From: Osmia lignaria lignaria
Lineage: Eukaryota; Arthropoda; Insecta; Hymenoptera; Megachilidae
NCBI RefSeq assembly: GCF_051020975.1
Contig: NW_027478169.1
Coordinates: 5,270,001-5,334,000, forward strand
Direction: 5' to 3'
DNA length: 64,000 nucleotides
Made by a program: the position numbers and the translations under genes. Positions 10,433 through 22,060 of this stretch are shown here, piece after piece (the first letter of the stretch is position 1; each line of letters begins with the position of its first letter). A model generated the notes under the pieces. It saw only the letters and a list, made by a program, of their open reading frames with translations. It searched no databases and was not told where the DNA came from.

Positions 10433-12479
10433 CCTTGAGATAAATCTGCAAATATCTCGGAAACGAAGCGAGCTATGGCAAAATGTTAAGAGACCTTATT
10501 TGTAGAGAATTAAGTTTCCTACTTTTTATGTTCTATGACATTTTTTGATCAGATGCGTAGTTCTCCAGATATATCAAGATATTTAAAAGTTCCGAAGCCG
10601 CACCAACATAATAGAGATACAGAAACACCGTGGCCCCTTTCTTTGAGATAACTCTGCACTATTGCGAGCTGTAAATGCCACTTCCAGCTTAGCTGTGCAG
10701 AAGAAGAACAACAAGAAGGAGAAATATCTCGATATATGTCCGTCAGGCCCCTGCCCTTGAGATATATCTGCAAATATCTCGGAAACGAAGCGAGCTGTGG
10801 CAAAATGTTAAGAGACCTTTTTTGTAGAGAATTATGTTTCCTACAATTTATGTTCTATGATATTTTTTGATCAGAAGCGTAGTTTTCGAGATATGTCGAG
10901 ATATTTAAAAGTTCCGAAGCCGCACCAACATAATAGGGATACAGAAACACCGTGGCCCCTTTCATTGAGATAACTCTGCACTAGTGCGAGCCGCAAATGC
11001 CACTTCCAGCTTAGCTGTGGAGAAGAAGAACAACAAGAAGAAGAAATATCTCGAAATATGTCCGTCAGGCCCCTTCCCTTGAGATAAATCTGCAAATATC
11101 TCGGAAACGAAGCGAGCTATGGCAAAATGTTAAGAGACCTTTTTTGTAGATAATTAGGTTTCATACTTTTTATGTTCTATGATATTTTTCGATCAGAGGC
11201 GTAGTTCTCGAGATATATCAAGATATTTAAAAGTTCCGAAGCCGCACCAACATAATAGAGATACAGAAACACCGTGGCCCCTTTCTTTGAGATAACTCTG
11301 CACTATTGCGAGCTGCAAATGCCACTTCCAGCTTAGCTGTGCAGAAGAAGAACAACAAGAAGAAGAAATATCTCGAAATATGACCGTCAGGCCCCTTCCC
11401 TTGAGATAAATCTGCAAATATCTCGGAAACGAAGAGAGCTATGGCAAAATGTTAAGAGACCTTTTTTGTAGAGAATTAAGTTTCCTACTTTTCATGTTCT
11501 ATGATATTTTTTGATCAGATGGGTAGTTCTCGAGATATATCAAGATATTTAAAAGTTCCGAAGCCGCACCAACATAATAGAGATACAGAAACACCGTGGC
11601 CCCTTTCTTTGAGATAACTCTGCACTATTGCGAGCTGTAAATGCCACTTCCAGCTTAGCTGTGCAGAAGAAGAACAACAAGAAGAAGAAATATCTCGAAA
11701 TATGTCCGTCAGGCCCCTTCCCTCGAGATAAATCTGCAAATATCTCGGAAACGAAGCGAGCTACGGCAAAATGTTAACAGACCTTTTTTGTAGAGAATTA
11801 TGTTTCCTACAATTTACGTTCTCTGATATTTTTTGATCAGAAGCGTAGTTTTCGAGATATACCGAGATATTTAAAAGTTCCGAAGCCGCACCAACATAAT
11901 AGAGATACAGAAACACCGTGGCCCCTTTCTTTGAGATAACTCTGCACTATTGCGACCTGCAAATGCCACTTCCAGCTTAGCTGTGCAGAAGAGGAACAAC
12001 AAGAAGAAGAAATATCTCGGAATATGTCCGTCAGGCCCCATCCCTTGAGCTAAATCTGCAAATATCTCGGAAACGATGCCAGCTATGGGAAAATGTTAAG
12101 AGACCTTTTTTGTAGAGAATTAAGTTTTCTACTTTTTATGTTTTATGATATTTCTTGATCAGATGCGTAGTTCTCGAGATATATCAAGATATTTAAAAGT
12201 TCCGATGCCGCACCAACATAATAGAGATACAGAATCACCGTGGCCCCTTTCTTTGAGATAACTCTGCACTATTGCGCGCAGCAAATGCCACTTCCAGCTT
12301 AGCTGTGCAGAAGAAGAACAACAAGAAGAAGAAATATCTCGAAATATGTCCGTCAGGCCCCTTCCCTTGAGATAAATCTGCAAATATCTCGGAAACGAAG
12401 CGAGCTATGGCAAAATGTTAAGAGACCTTTTTTGTAGAGAATTAAGTTTCCTACTTTTTATGTTCTATGATATTTTTTG

Positions 12480-12910
12480 ATCAGATGCGTAGTTCTCGAG
12501 ATATATCAAGATATTTAAAAGCTCCGAAGCTGCACCAACCTAATAGAGATACAGAAACACCGTGGCCCCTTTCTTTGCGATAACTCTGCACTATTGCGAG
12601 CTGCAAATGCCACTTCCAGCTTAGCTGTGCAGAAGAAGAACAACAAGAAGAAGAAATATCTCGAAATATGTCCGTCAGGCCCCTTCCCTTGAGATAAATC
12701 TGCAAATATCTCGGAAACGAAGCGAGCTATGGCAAAATGTTAAGAGACCTTCTTTGTAGAGAATTAAGTTTCTTACTTTTTATGTTCTATGATATTTTTC
12801 GATCAGAGGCGTAGTTCTCGAGATATATCAAGATATTTAAAAGTTTCGAAGCCGCACCAACATAATAGAGATACAGAAACACCGTGGCCCCTCTCTTTGA
12901 GATAACTCTG
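12480..12910 (+). repeat. Two-monomer duplication, copy 1
   Basis: Matches 13,124-13,554 at an offset of 644 bp. Shared private markers are TTTGCGATAAC (about 12,574), CGATCAGAGGCG (about 12,799), AAGTTTCGAAG (about 12,841) and CCCCTCTCTTTG (about 12,888). Confidence 0.8.
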
Positions 12911-13123
12911 CATGATTGCGAGCTGGAAATGCCACTTCCAGTTTAGCTGTGCAGAAGAAGAACAACAAGAAGAAGAAATATCTCGAAATATGTCCGTCAG
13001 GACCCTTCCCTTGAGATAAATCTGCAAATATCTCGGAAACGAAGCGAGCTATTGCAAAACGTTAAGAGACCTTTTTTGTAGAGAATTAAGTTTCCTACTT
13101 TTTATGTTCTATGATATTTTTTG

Positions 13124-13554
13124 ATCAGATGCGTAGTTCTCGAGATATATCAAGATATTTAAAAGTTCCGAAGCCGCACCAACATAATAGAGATACAGAA
13201 ACACCGTGGCCCCTTTCTTTGCGATAACTCTGCACTATTGCGAGCTGCAAATGCCACTTCCAGCTTAGCTGTGCAGAAGAAGAACAACAAGAAGAAGAAA
13301 TATCTCGAAATATGTCCGTCAGGCCCCTTCCCTTGAGATAAATCTGCAAATATCTCGGAAACGAAGCGAGCTATGGCAAAATGTTAAGAGACCTTTTTTG
13401 TAGAGAATTAAGTTTCCTACTTTTTATGTTCTATGATATTTTTCGATCAGAGGCGTAGTTCTCGAGATATATCAAGATATTTAAAAGTTTCGAAGCCGCA
13501 CCAACATAATAGAGATACAGAAACACCGTGGCCCCTCTCTTTGAGATAACTCTG
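13124..13554 (+). repeat. Two-monomer duplication, copy 2
   Basis: The second copy of 12,480-12,910. The match ends just before the CACTATTGC site, where copy 1 has the private form CATGATTGC (about 12,911). Confidence 0.8.
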
Positions 13555-14039
13555 CACTATTGCGAGCTGCAAATGCCACTTCCAGCTTAGCTGTGCAGAG
13601 GAAGAACAACAAGAAGAAGAAATATCTCGAAATATGTCCGTCAGGCCAGTTCCTTTGAGCTGAATCTGCAAATATCTCGGAAACGAAGCGAGCTATGGCA
13701 AAATGTTAAGAGACGTTTTTTGTAGAGAATTATGTTTCCTACAATTTATGTTCTATGATATTTTTTGATCAGAAGCGTAGTTTTCGAGATATATCGAGAT
13801 ATTTAAAAGTTCCGAAGCCGCACCAACATAATAGGGATACAGAAACACCGTGGCCCCTTTCTTTGAGATAACTCTGCATTAGTGCGAGCCGCAAATGCCA
13901 CTTCCAGCTTAGCTGTGCAGAAGAAGAACAACAAGAAGAAGAAATATCTCGAAATATGTCCGTCAGGCCCCTTCCCTTGAGATAAATCTGCAAATATCTC
14001 GGAAACGAAGCGAGCTATGGCAAAATGTTAAGAGACGTT

Positions 14040-14600
14040 TTTTGTAGAGAATTATGTTTCCTACAATTTATGTTCTATGATATTTTTTGATCAGAAGCGT
14101 AGTTTTCGAGATAGATCAAGATACTTAAAAGTTCCGAAGCCGCACCAAACATAATAGAGATACAGAAACACCGTGGCCCCTCTCTTTGAGATAACTCTGC
14201 ACTATTGCGAGCTGCAAATGCCACTTCCAGCTTAGCTGTGCAGAAGAAGAACAACAAGAAGAAGAAATATCTCGAAATATGTCCGTCAGGCCACTTCCCT
14301 TGAGATAAATCTGCAAATATCTCGGAAACGAAGCGAGCTATGGCAAAATATTAAGAGACGTTTTTTGTAGAGAATTATATTTCCTACAATTTATGTTCTA
14401 TGATATTTTTTGATCAGAAGCGTAGTTCTCGAGATAGATCAAGATACTTAAAAGTTCCGAAGCCGCACCAAACATAATAGAGATACAGAAACACCGTGGC
14501 CCCTCTCTTTGAGATAACTCTGCACTATTGCGAGCTGCAAATGCCACTTCCAGCTTAGCTGTGCAGAAGAAGAACAACAAGAAGAAGAAATATCTCGAAA
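14040..14600 (+). repeat. Adjacent near-identical 323-bp monomers
   Basis: Two neighbouring monomers share private variants 323 bp apart: AGATAGATCAAGATAC (about 14,111 and 14,434), an extra A giving CACCAAACAT (A runs at 14,147-14,149 and 14,470-14,472), and CCCTCTCTTTG. Sharing a rare +1 insertion in adjacent copies points to a single-monomer tandem duplication after the insertion arose. Confidence 0.88.
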
Positions 14601-15449
14601 TATATCCATCAGGACCCTTCCCTTGAGATAAATCTGCAAATATCTCGGAAACGAAGCGAGCTATGGCAAAATGTTAAGAGACCTTTTTTGTAGAGAATTA
14701 TGTTTCCTACTTTTTATGTTCGATGATATTTTTTGATCAGATGCGTAGTTCTCGAGATATATCAAGATATTTAAAAGTTCCGAAGCTGCACCAACATAAT
14801 AGAGGTACAGAAACACCGTGGCCTCTTTCTTTGAGATAACTCTGCACTATTGCGAGCTGCAAATGCCACTTCGAGCTTAGCTGTGCAGAAGAAGAACAAC
14901 AAGAAGAAGAAATATCTCGAAATATGTCCGTCAGACCCCTTCCCTTGAGATGAATCTGCAAATATCTCGGAAACGAAGCGAGCTATGGCAAAATGTTAAG
15001 AGACCTTTTTTGTAGAGAATTAAGTTTCCTACTTTTTATGTTCTATGATATTTTTTGATCAGATGCGTAGTTCTCGAGATATATCAAGATATTTAAAAGT
15101 TCCGAAGCCGCACCAACATAATAGAGATACAGAAACACCGTGGCCCCTTTCTTTGAGATAACTCTGCACTATTGCGAGCTGGAAATGCCACTTCCAGTTT
15201 AGCTGTGCAGAAGAAGAACAACAAGAAGAAGAAATATCTCGAAATATGTCCGTTAGGCCGCTTCCCTTGAGATAAATCTGCAAATATCTCGGAAATGAAG
15301 CGAGCTATGGCAAAATGTTAAGAGACCTTTTTTGTAGAGAATTAAGTTTCCTACTTTTTATGTTCTATGATATTTTTTGATCAGAAGCGTAGTTTTCGAG
15401 ATATATCGAGATATTTAAAAGTTCCGAAGCCGCACCAACATAATAAAGA

Positions 15450-17381
15450 TACAGAAACACCGTGGCCCCTTTCTTTGAGATAACTCTGCACTAGTGCGAG
15501 CCGCAAATGCCACTTCCAGCTTAGCTGTGCAGAAGAAGAACAACAAGAAGAAGAAATATCTCGAAATATGTCCGTCAGGCCCCTTCCCTTGAGATAAATA
15601 TGCAAATATCTCGGAAACGAAGCGAGCTATGGCAAAATGTTAAGAGACCTTTTTTGTAGAGAATTAAGTTTCCTACTTTTTATGTTCTATGATATTTTTT
15701 GATCAGAAGCGTAGTTTTCGAGATATATCGAGATATTTAAAAGTTCCGAAGCCGCACCAACATAATAGAGATACAGAAACACCGTGGCCCCTTTCTTTGA
15801 GATAACTCTGCACTATTGCAAGCTGTAAATGCCACTTCCAGCTTAGCTGTGCAGAAGAAGAACAACAAGAAGAAGAAATATCTCGAAATATGTCCGTCAG
15901 GCCCCTTCCCTTGAGATAAATATGCAAATATCTCGGAAACGAAGCGAGCTATGGCAAAATGTTAAGAGACCTTTTTTGTAGAGAATTAAGTTTCCTACTT
16001 TTTATGTTCTATGATATTTTTTGATCAGATGCGTAGTTCTCGAGATATATCAAGATATTTAAAAGTTCCGAAGCCGCACCAACATAATAGAGATACAGAA
16101 ACACCGTGGCCCCTTTCTTTGAGATAACTCTGCACTATTGCGAGCTGCAAATGCCACTTCCAGCTTAGCTGTGCAGAAGAAGAACAACAAGAAGAAGAAA
16201 TATCTCGAAATATGTCCGTCAGGCCCCTTCCCTTGAGATATATCTGCAAATATCTCGGAAACGAAGCGAGCTATGGCAAAATGTTAAGAGACCGTTTTTG
16301 TAGAGAATTATGTTTCCTACTTTTTATGTTCTATGATATTTTTTGATCAGACGCGTAGTTCTCGAGATATATCAAGATATTTAAAAGTTCCGAAGCCGCA
16401 CCAACATAATAGAGATACAGAAACACCGTGGCCCCTTTCTTTGAGATAACTCTGCACTATTGCGAGCTGCAAATGCCACTTCCAGCTTAGCTGTGCAGAA
16501 GAAGAACAACAAGAAGAAGAAATATCTCGAAATATGTCCGTCAGGCCCCTTCCCTTGAGATAAATATGCAAATATCTCGGAAACGAAGCGAGCTATGGCA
16601 AAATGTTAAGAAACCTTTTTTGTAGAGAATTACGTTTCCTACTTTTTATGTTCTATGATATTTTTTGATCAGATGCGTAGTTCTCGAGATATATCAAGAT
16701 ATTTAAAAGTTCCGAAGCCGCACCATCATAATAGAGATACAGAAACACCGTGGCCCCTTTCTTTGAGATAACTCTGCACTATTGCGAGCTGCAAATGCCA
16801 CTTCCAGCTTAGCTGTGCAGAGGAAGAACAACAAGAAGAAGAAATATCTCGAAATATGTCCGTCAGGCCAGTTCCTTTGAGCTGAATCTGCAAATATCTC
16901 GGAAACGAAGCGAGCTATGGCAAAATGTTAAGAGACGTTTTTTGTAGAGAATTATGTTTCCTACAATTTATGTTCTATGATATTTTTTGATCAGAAGCGT
17001 AGTTTTCGAGATATATCGAGATACTTAAAAGTTCCGAAGCCGCACCAACATAATAGAGATACAGAAACACCGTGGCCCCTTTCTTTGAGATAACTGTGCA
17101 CTAGTGCGAGCCGCAAATGCCACTTCCAGCTTAGCTGTGCAGAAGAAGAACAACAAGAAGAAGAAATATCTCGAAATATGTCCGTCAGGCCCCTTCCCTT
17201 GAGATATATCTGCAAATATCTCGGAAACGAAGCGAGCTATGGCAAAATGTTAAGAGACCGTTTTTGTAGAGAATTATGTTTCCTACTTTTTATGTTCTAT
17301 GATATTTTTTGATCAGACGCGTAGTTCTCGAGATATATCAAGATATTTAAAAGTTCCGAAGCCGCACCAACATAATAGAGA
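15450..17381 (+). repeat. Six-monomer HOR, copy 1 (1,932 bp)
   Basis: Repeats exactly 1,932 bp (6 x 322) downstream with no length change. Shared private markers are TTGCAAGCTG (about 15,817), GACCGTTTTTG (about 16,291), GATCAGACGCG (about 16,345), AAGAAACC (about 16,608), GAATTACG (about 16,627) and CACCATCATAAT (about 16,721). The left limit is set by TAATAAAG (about 15,441), which copy 2 lacks. Confidence 0.93.
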
Positions 17382-19345
17382 TACAGAAACACCGTGGCCC
17401 CTTTCTTTGAGATAACTCTGCACTAGTGCGAGCCGCAAATGCCACTTCCAGCTTAGCTGTGCAGAAGAAGAACAACAAGAAGAAGAAATATCTCGAAATA
17501 TGTCCGTCAGGCCCCTTCCCTTGAGATAAATATGCAAATATCTCGGAAACGAAGCGAGCTATGGCAAAATGTTAAGAGACCTTTTTTGTAGAGAATTAAG
17601 TTTCCTACTTTTTATGTTCTATGATATTTTTTGATCAGAAGCGTAGTTTTCGAGATATATCGAGATATTTAAAAGTTCCGAAGCCGCACCAACATAATAG
17701 AGATACAGAAACACCGTGGCCCCTTTCTTTGAGATAACTCTGCACTATTGCAAGCTGTAAATGCCACTTCCAGCTTAGCTGTGCAGAAGAAGAACAACAA
17801 GAAGAAGAAATATCTCGAAATATGTCCGTCAGGCCCCTTCCCTTGAGATAAATATGCAAATATCTCGGAAACGAAGCGAGCTATGGCAAAATGTTAAGAG
17901 ACCTTTTTTGTAGAGAATTAAGTTTCCTACTTTTTATGTTCTATGATATTTTTTGATCAGATGCGTAGTTCTCGAGATATATCAAGATATTTAAAAGTTC
18001 CGAAGCCGCACCAACATAATAGAGATACAGAAACACCGTGGCCCCTTTCTTTGAGATAACTCTGCACTATTGCGAGCTGCAAATGCCACTTCCAGCTTAG
18101 CTGTGCAGAAGAAGAACAACAAGAAGAAGAAATATCTCGAAATATGTCCGTCAGGCCCCTTCCCTTGAGATATATCTGCAAATATCTCGGAAACGAAGCG
18201 AGCTATGGCAAAATGTTAAGAGACCGTTTTTGTAGAGAATTATGTTTCCTACTTTTTATGTTCTATGATATTTTTTGATCAGACGCGTAGTTCTCGAGAT
18301 ATATCAAGATATTTAAAAGTTCCGAAGCCGCACCAACATAATAGAGATACAGAAACACCGTGGCCCCTTTCTTTGAGATAACTCTGCACTATTGCGAGCT
18401 GCAAATGCCACTTCCAGCTTAGCTGTGCAGAAGAAGAACAACAAGAAGAAGAAATATCTCGAAATATGTCCGTCAGGCCCCTTCCCTTGAGATAAATATG
18501 CAAATATCTCGGAAACGAAGCGAGCTATGGCAAAATGTTAAGAAACCTTTTTTGTAGAGAATTACGTTTCCTACTTTTTATGTTCTATGATATTTTTTGA
18601 TCAGATGCGTAGTTCTCGAGATATATCAAGATATTTAAAAGTTCCGAAGCCGCACCATCATAATAGAGATACAGAAACACCGTGGCCCCTTTCTTTGAGA
18701 TAACTCTGCACTATTGCGAGCTGCAAATGCCACTTCCAGCTTAGCTGTGCAGAGGAAGAACAACAAGAAGAAGAAATATCTCGAAATATGTCCGTCAGGC
18801 CAGTTCCTTTGAGCTGAATCTGCAAATATCTCGGAAACGAAGCGAGCTATGGCAAAATGTTAAGAGACGTTTTTTGTAGAGAATTATGTTTCCTACAATT
18901 TATGTTCTATGATATTTTTTGATCAGAAGCGTAGTTTTCGAGATATATCGAGATACTTAAAAGTTCCGAAGCCGCACCAACATAATAGAGATACAGAAAC
19001 ACCGTGGCCCCTTTCTTTGAGATAACTGTGCACTAGTGCGAGCCGCAAATGCCACTTCCAGCTTAGCTGTGCAGAAGAAGAACAACAAGAAGAAGAAATA
19101 TCTCGAAATATGTCCGTCAGGCCCCTTCCCTTGAGATATATCTGCAAATATCTCGGAAACGAAGCGAGCTATGGCAAAATGTTAAGAGACCGTTTTTGTA
19201 GAGAATTATGTTTCCTACTTTTTATGTTCTATGATATTTTTTGATCAGACGCGTAGTTCTCGAGATATATCAAGATATTTAAAAGTTCCGAAGCCGCACC
19301 AACATAATAGAGATACAGAAACACCGTGGCCCCTTTCTTTGAGAT
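17382..19345 (+). repeat. Six-monomer HOR, copy 2
   Basis: The directly adjacent copy of 15,450-17,381, with the same markers at about 17,749, 18,223, 18,277, 18,540, 18,559 and 18,653. I noticed no difference between the copies in the stretches compared, so this looks like one of the youngest amplifications in the window. The match ends in the monomer starting at 19,245, which has the CTATTGCGAGC form where 17,313 has CTAGTGCGAGC. Confidence 0.92.
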
Positions 19346-19499
19346 AACTCTGCACTATTGCGAGCTGTAAATGCCACTTCCAGCTTAGCTGTGCAGAAGA
19401 AGAACAACAAGAAGAAGAAATATCTCGAAATATGTCCATCAGGACCCTTCCCTTGAGATAAATCTGCAAATATCTCGGAAACGAAGCGAGCTATGGCAA

Positions 19500-19680
19500 A
19501 ATGTTAAGAGAACTTTTTTGTAGAGAATTATGTTTCCTACAATCTATGTTCTATGATATTTTTTGATCAGAAGCGTAGTTTTCGAGATATATCGAGATAT
19601 TTAAAAGTTCCGAAGCCGCACCAACATAATAGAGATACAGAAACACCGTGGCCCCTTTCTTTGGGATAACTCTGCACTAG
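19500..19680 (+). repeat. Private-variant block shared with 22,720-22,900
   Basis: The three rare variants GAACTTTTTTG, CAATCTATG and TTTGGGATAAC occur together here and again 3,220 bp (10 x 322) downstream (about 22,732, 22,761 and 22,880). This linkage marks a former 10-monomer relation, now degraded around it. Confidence 0.75.
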
Positions 19681-20769
19681 TGCGAGCCGCAAATGCCACT
19701 TCCAGCTTAGCTGTGCAGAAGAAGAACAACAAGAAGAAGAAATATCTCGAAATATGTCCGTCAGGCCCCTTCCCTTGAGATAAATATGCAAATATCTCGG
19801 AAACGAAGCGAGCTATGGCAAAATGTTAAGAGACCTTTTTTGTAGAGAATTAAGTTTCCTACTTTTTATGTTCTATGATATTTTTTGATCAGATGCGTAG
19901 TTCTCGAGATATATCAAGATATTTAAAAGTTCCGAAGCCGCACCAACATAATAGAGATACAGAAACACCGTGGCCCCTTTCTTTCAGATAACTCTGCACT
20001 ATTGCGAGCTGCAAATGCCACTTCCAGCTTAGCTGTGCAGAGGAAGAACAACAAGAAGAAGAAATATCTCGAAATATGTCCGTCAGGCCAGTTCCTTTGA
20101 GCTGAATCTGCAAATATCTCGGAAACGAAGCGAGCTATGGCAAAACGTTATGAGACGTTTTTTGTAGAGAATTATGTTTCCTACAATTTATGTTCTATGA
20201 TATTTTTTGATCAGAAGCGTAGTTTTCGAGATATATCGAGATATTTAAAAGTTCCGAAGACGCACCAACATAATAGAGATACAGAAACACCGTGGCCCCT
20301 TTCTTTGAGATAACTGTGCACTAGTGGGAGCCGCAAATGCCACTTCCAGCTTAGCTGTGCAGAAGAAGAACAACAAGAAGAAGAAATATCTCGAAATATG
20401 TCCGTCAGGCCCCTTCCCTTGAGATAAATCTGCAAATATCTCGGAAATGAAGAGAGCTATGGCAAAATGTTAAGAGACCTTTTTTGTAGAGAATTAAGTT
20501 TCCTACTTTTCATGTTCTATGATATTTTTTGATCAGATGCGGAGTTCTCGAGATATATCAAGATATTTAAAAGTTCCGAAGCCGCACCAACATAATAGAG
20601 ATACAGAAACACCGTGGCCCCTTTCTTTGAGATAACTCTGCACTATTGCGAGCTGTAAATGCCACTTCCAGCTTAGCTGTGCAGAGGAAGAACAACAAGA
20701 AGAAGAAATATCTCGAAATATGTCCGTCAGGCCAGTTCCTTTGAGCTGAATCTGCAAATATCTCGGAAA

Positions 20770-21413
20770 CGAAGCGAGCTATGGCAAAATGTTAAGAGAC
20801 GTTTTTTGTAGAGAATTATGTTTCCTACAATTTATGTTCTATGATATTTTTTGATCAGAAGCGTAGTTTTCGAGATATATCGGGATACTTAAACGTTCCG
20901 AAGCCGCACCAACATAATAGAGATACAGAAACACCGTGGCCCCTCTCTTTGAGATAACTGTGCACTAGTGCGAGCCGCAAATGCCACTTCCAGCTTAGCT
21001 GTGCAGAAGAAGAACAACAAGAAGAAGAAATATCTCGAAATATGTCCGTCAGGCCCCTTCCCTTGAGATAAATCTGCAAATATCTCGGAAACGAAGCGAG
21101 CTATGGCAAAATGTTAAGAGACCTTTTTTGTAGAGAATTAAGTTTCCTACTTTTTATGTTCTATGATATTTTTTGATCAGATGCGTAGTTCTCGAGATAT
21201 ATCAAGATATTTAAAAGTTCCGAAGCCGCACCAACATAATAGAGATACAGAAACACCGTGGCCCCTTTCTTTGAGATAACTCTGCACTATTGCGAGCTGC
21301 AAATGCCACTTCCAGCTTAGCTGTGCAGAAGAAGAACAACAAGAAGAAGAAATATCTCGAAATATGTCCGTCAGGCCCCTTCCCTTGAGATATATCTGCA
21401 AATATCTCGGAAA
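20770..21413 (+). repeat. Dimer HOR, copy 1 (644 bp)
   Basis: The rare variants ATATCGGGATAC and TTAAACGTTCC (about 20,877-20,898), with CCCTCTCTTTG, recur 644 bp later. The monomers starting at 20,855 and 21,499 correspond, as do those at 21,177 and 21,821. Confidence 0.85.
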
Positions 21414-22060
21414 CGAAGCGAGCTATGGCAAAATGTTAAGAGACGTTTTTTGTAGAGAATTATGTTTCCTACAATTTATGTTCTATGATATTTTTTGATC
21501 AGAAGCGTAGTTTTCGAGATATATCGGGATACTTAAACGTTCCGAAGCCGCACCAACATAATAGAGATACAGAAACACCGTGGCCCCTCTCTTTGAGATA
21601 ACTGTGCACTAGTGCGAGCCGCAAATGCCACTTCCAGCTTAGCTGTGCAGAAGAAGAACAACAAGAAGAAGAAATATCTCGAAATATGTCCGTCAGGCCC
21701 CTTCCCTTGAGATAAATATGCAAATATCTCGGAAACGAAGCGAGCTATGGCAAAATGTTAAGAGACCTTTTTTGTAGAGAATTAAGTTTCCTACTTTTTA
21801 TGTTCTATGATATTTTTTGATCAGATGCGTAGTTCTCGAGATATATCAAGATATTTAAAAGTTCCGGAGCCGCACCAACATAATAGAGATACAGAAACAC
21901 CGTGGCCCCTTTCTTTGAGATAACTCTGCACTATTGCGAGCTGCAAATGCCACTTCCAGCTTAGCTGTGCAGAAGAAGAACAACAAGAAGAAGAAATATC
22001 TCGAAATATGTCCGTCAGGCCCCTTCCCTTGAGATATATCTGCAAATATCTCGGAAACGA
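21414..22060 (+). repeat. Dimer HOR, copy 2
   Basis: The second copy of the 20,770 dimer. Private changes include ATATGCAAATAT (about 21,716) and CCGGAGCC (about 21,864). Confidence 0.85.

Larger units (their letters stand above)
8651..15449. repeat. Satellite domain 2: diverged monomers with little HOR structure
   Basis: About 21 monomers in the same phase and orientation, but with more singleton changes than elsewhere. Examples are GGGTAGTTC (11,521), CCTCGAGATAA (about 11,722), GAGCTAAATC (about 12,048), GCGCGCAGC (about 12,275) and AAATCTCTCG (about 9,111). Three +1 indels lie here (10,425, 14,147 and 14,470). Only short duplications are found (12,480-13,554 and 14,040-14,600). No gene or inserted element is visible. 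Confidence 0.85.

Noticed and set aside
9111..12500. Foreign or horizontally transferred segment in the diverged zone
   Set aside because: Every base still aligns to the 322-bp monomer in phase. The divergence is scattered point change.
20870..20895. CENP-B-box-like TTCG...CGGG in monomers at 20,855 and 21,499
   Set aside because: The spacing between TTCG and CGGG is 8 nt (AGATATAT), whereas the CENP-B box needs 7 with an A at a fixed place. It occurs in only two monomers through a rare CGAG to CGGG change.
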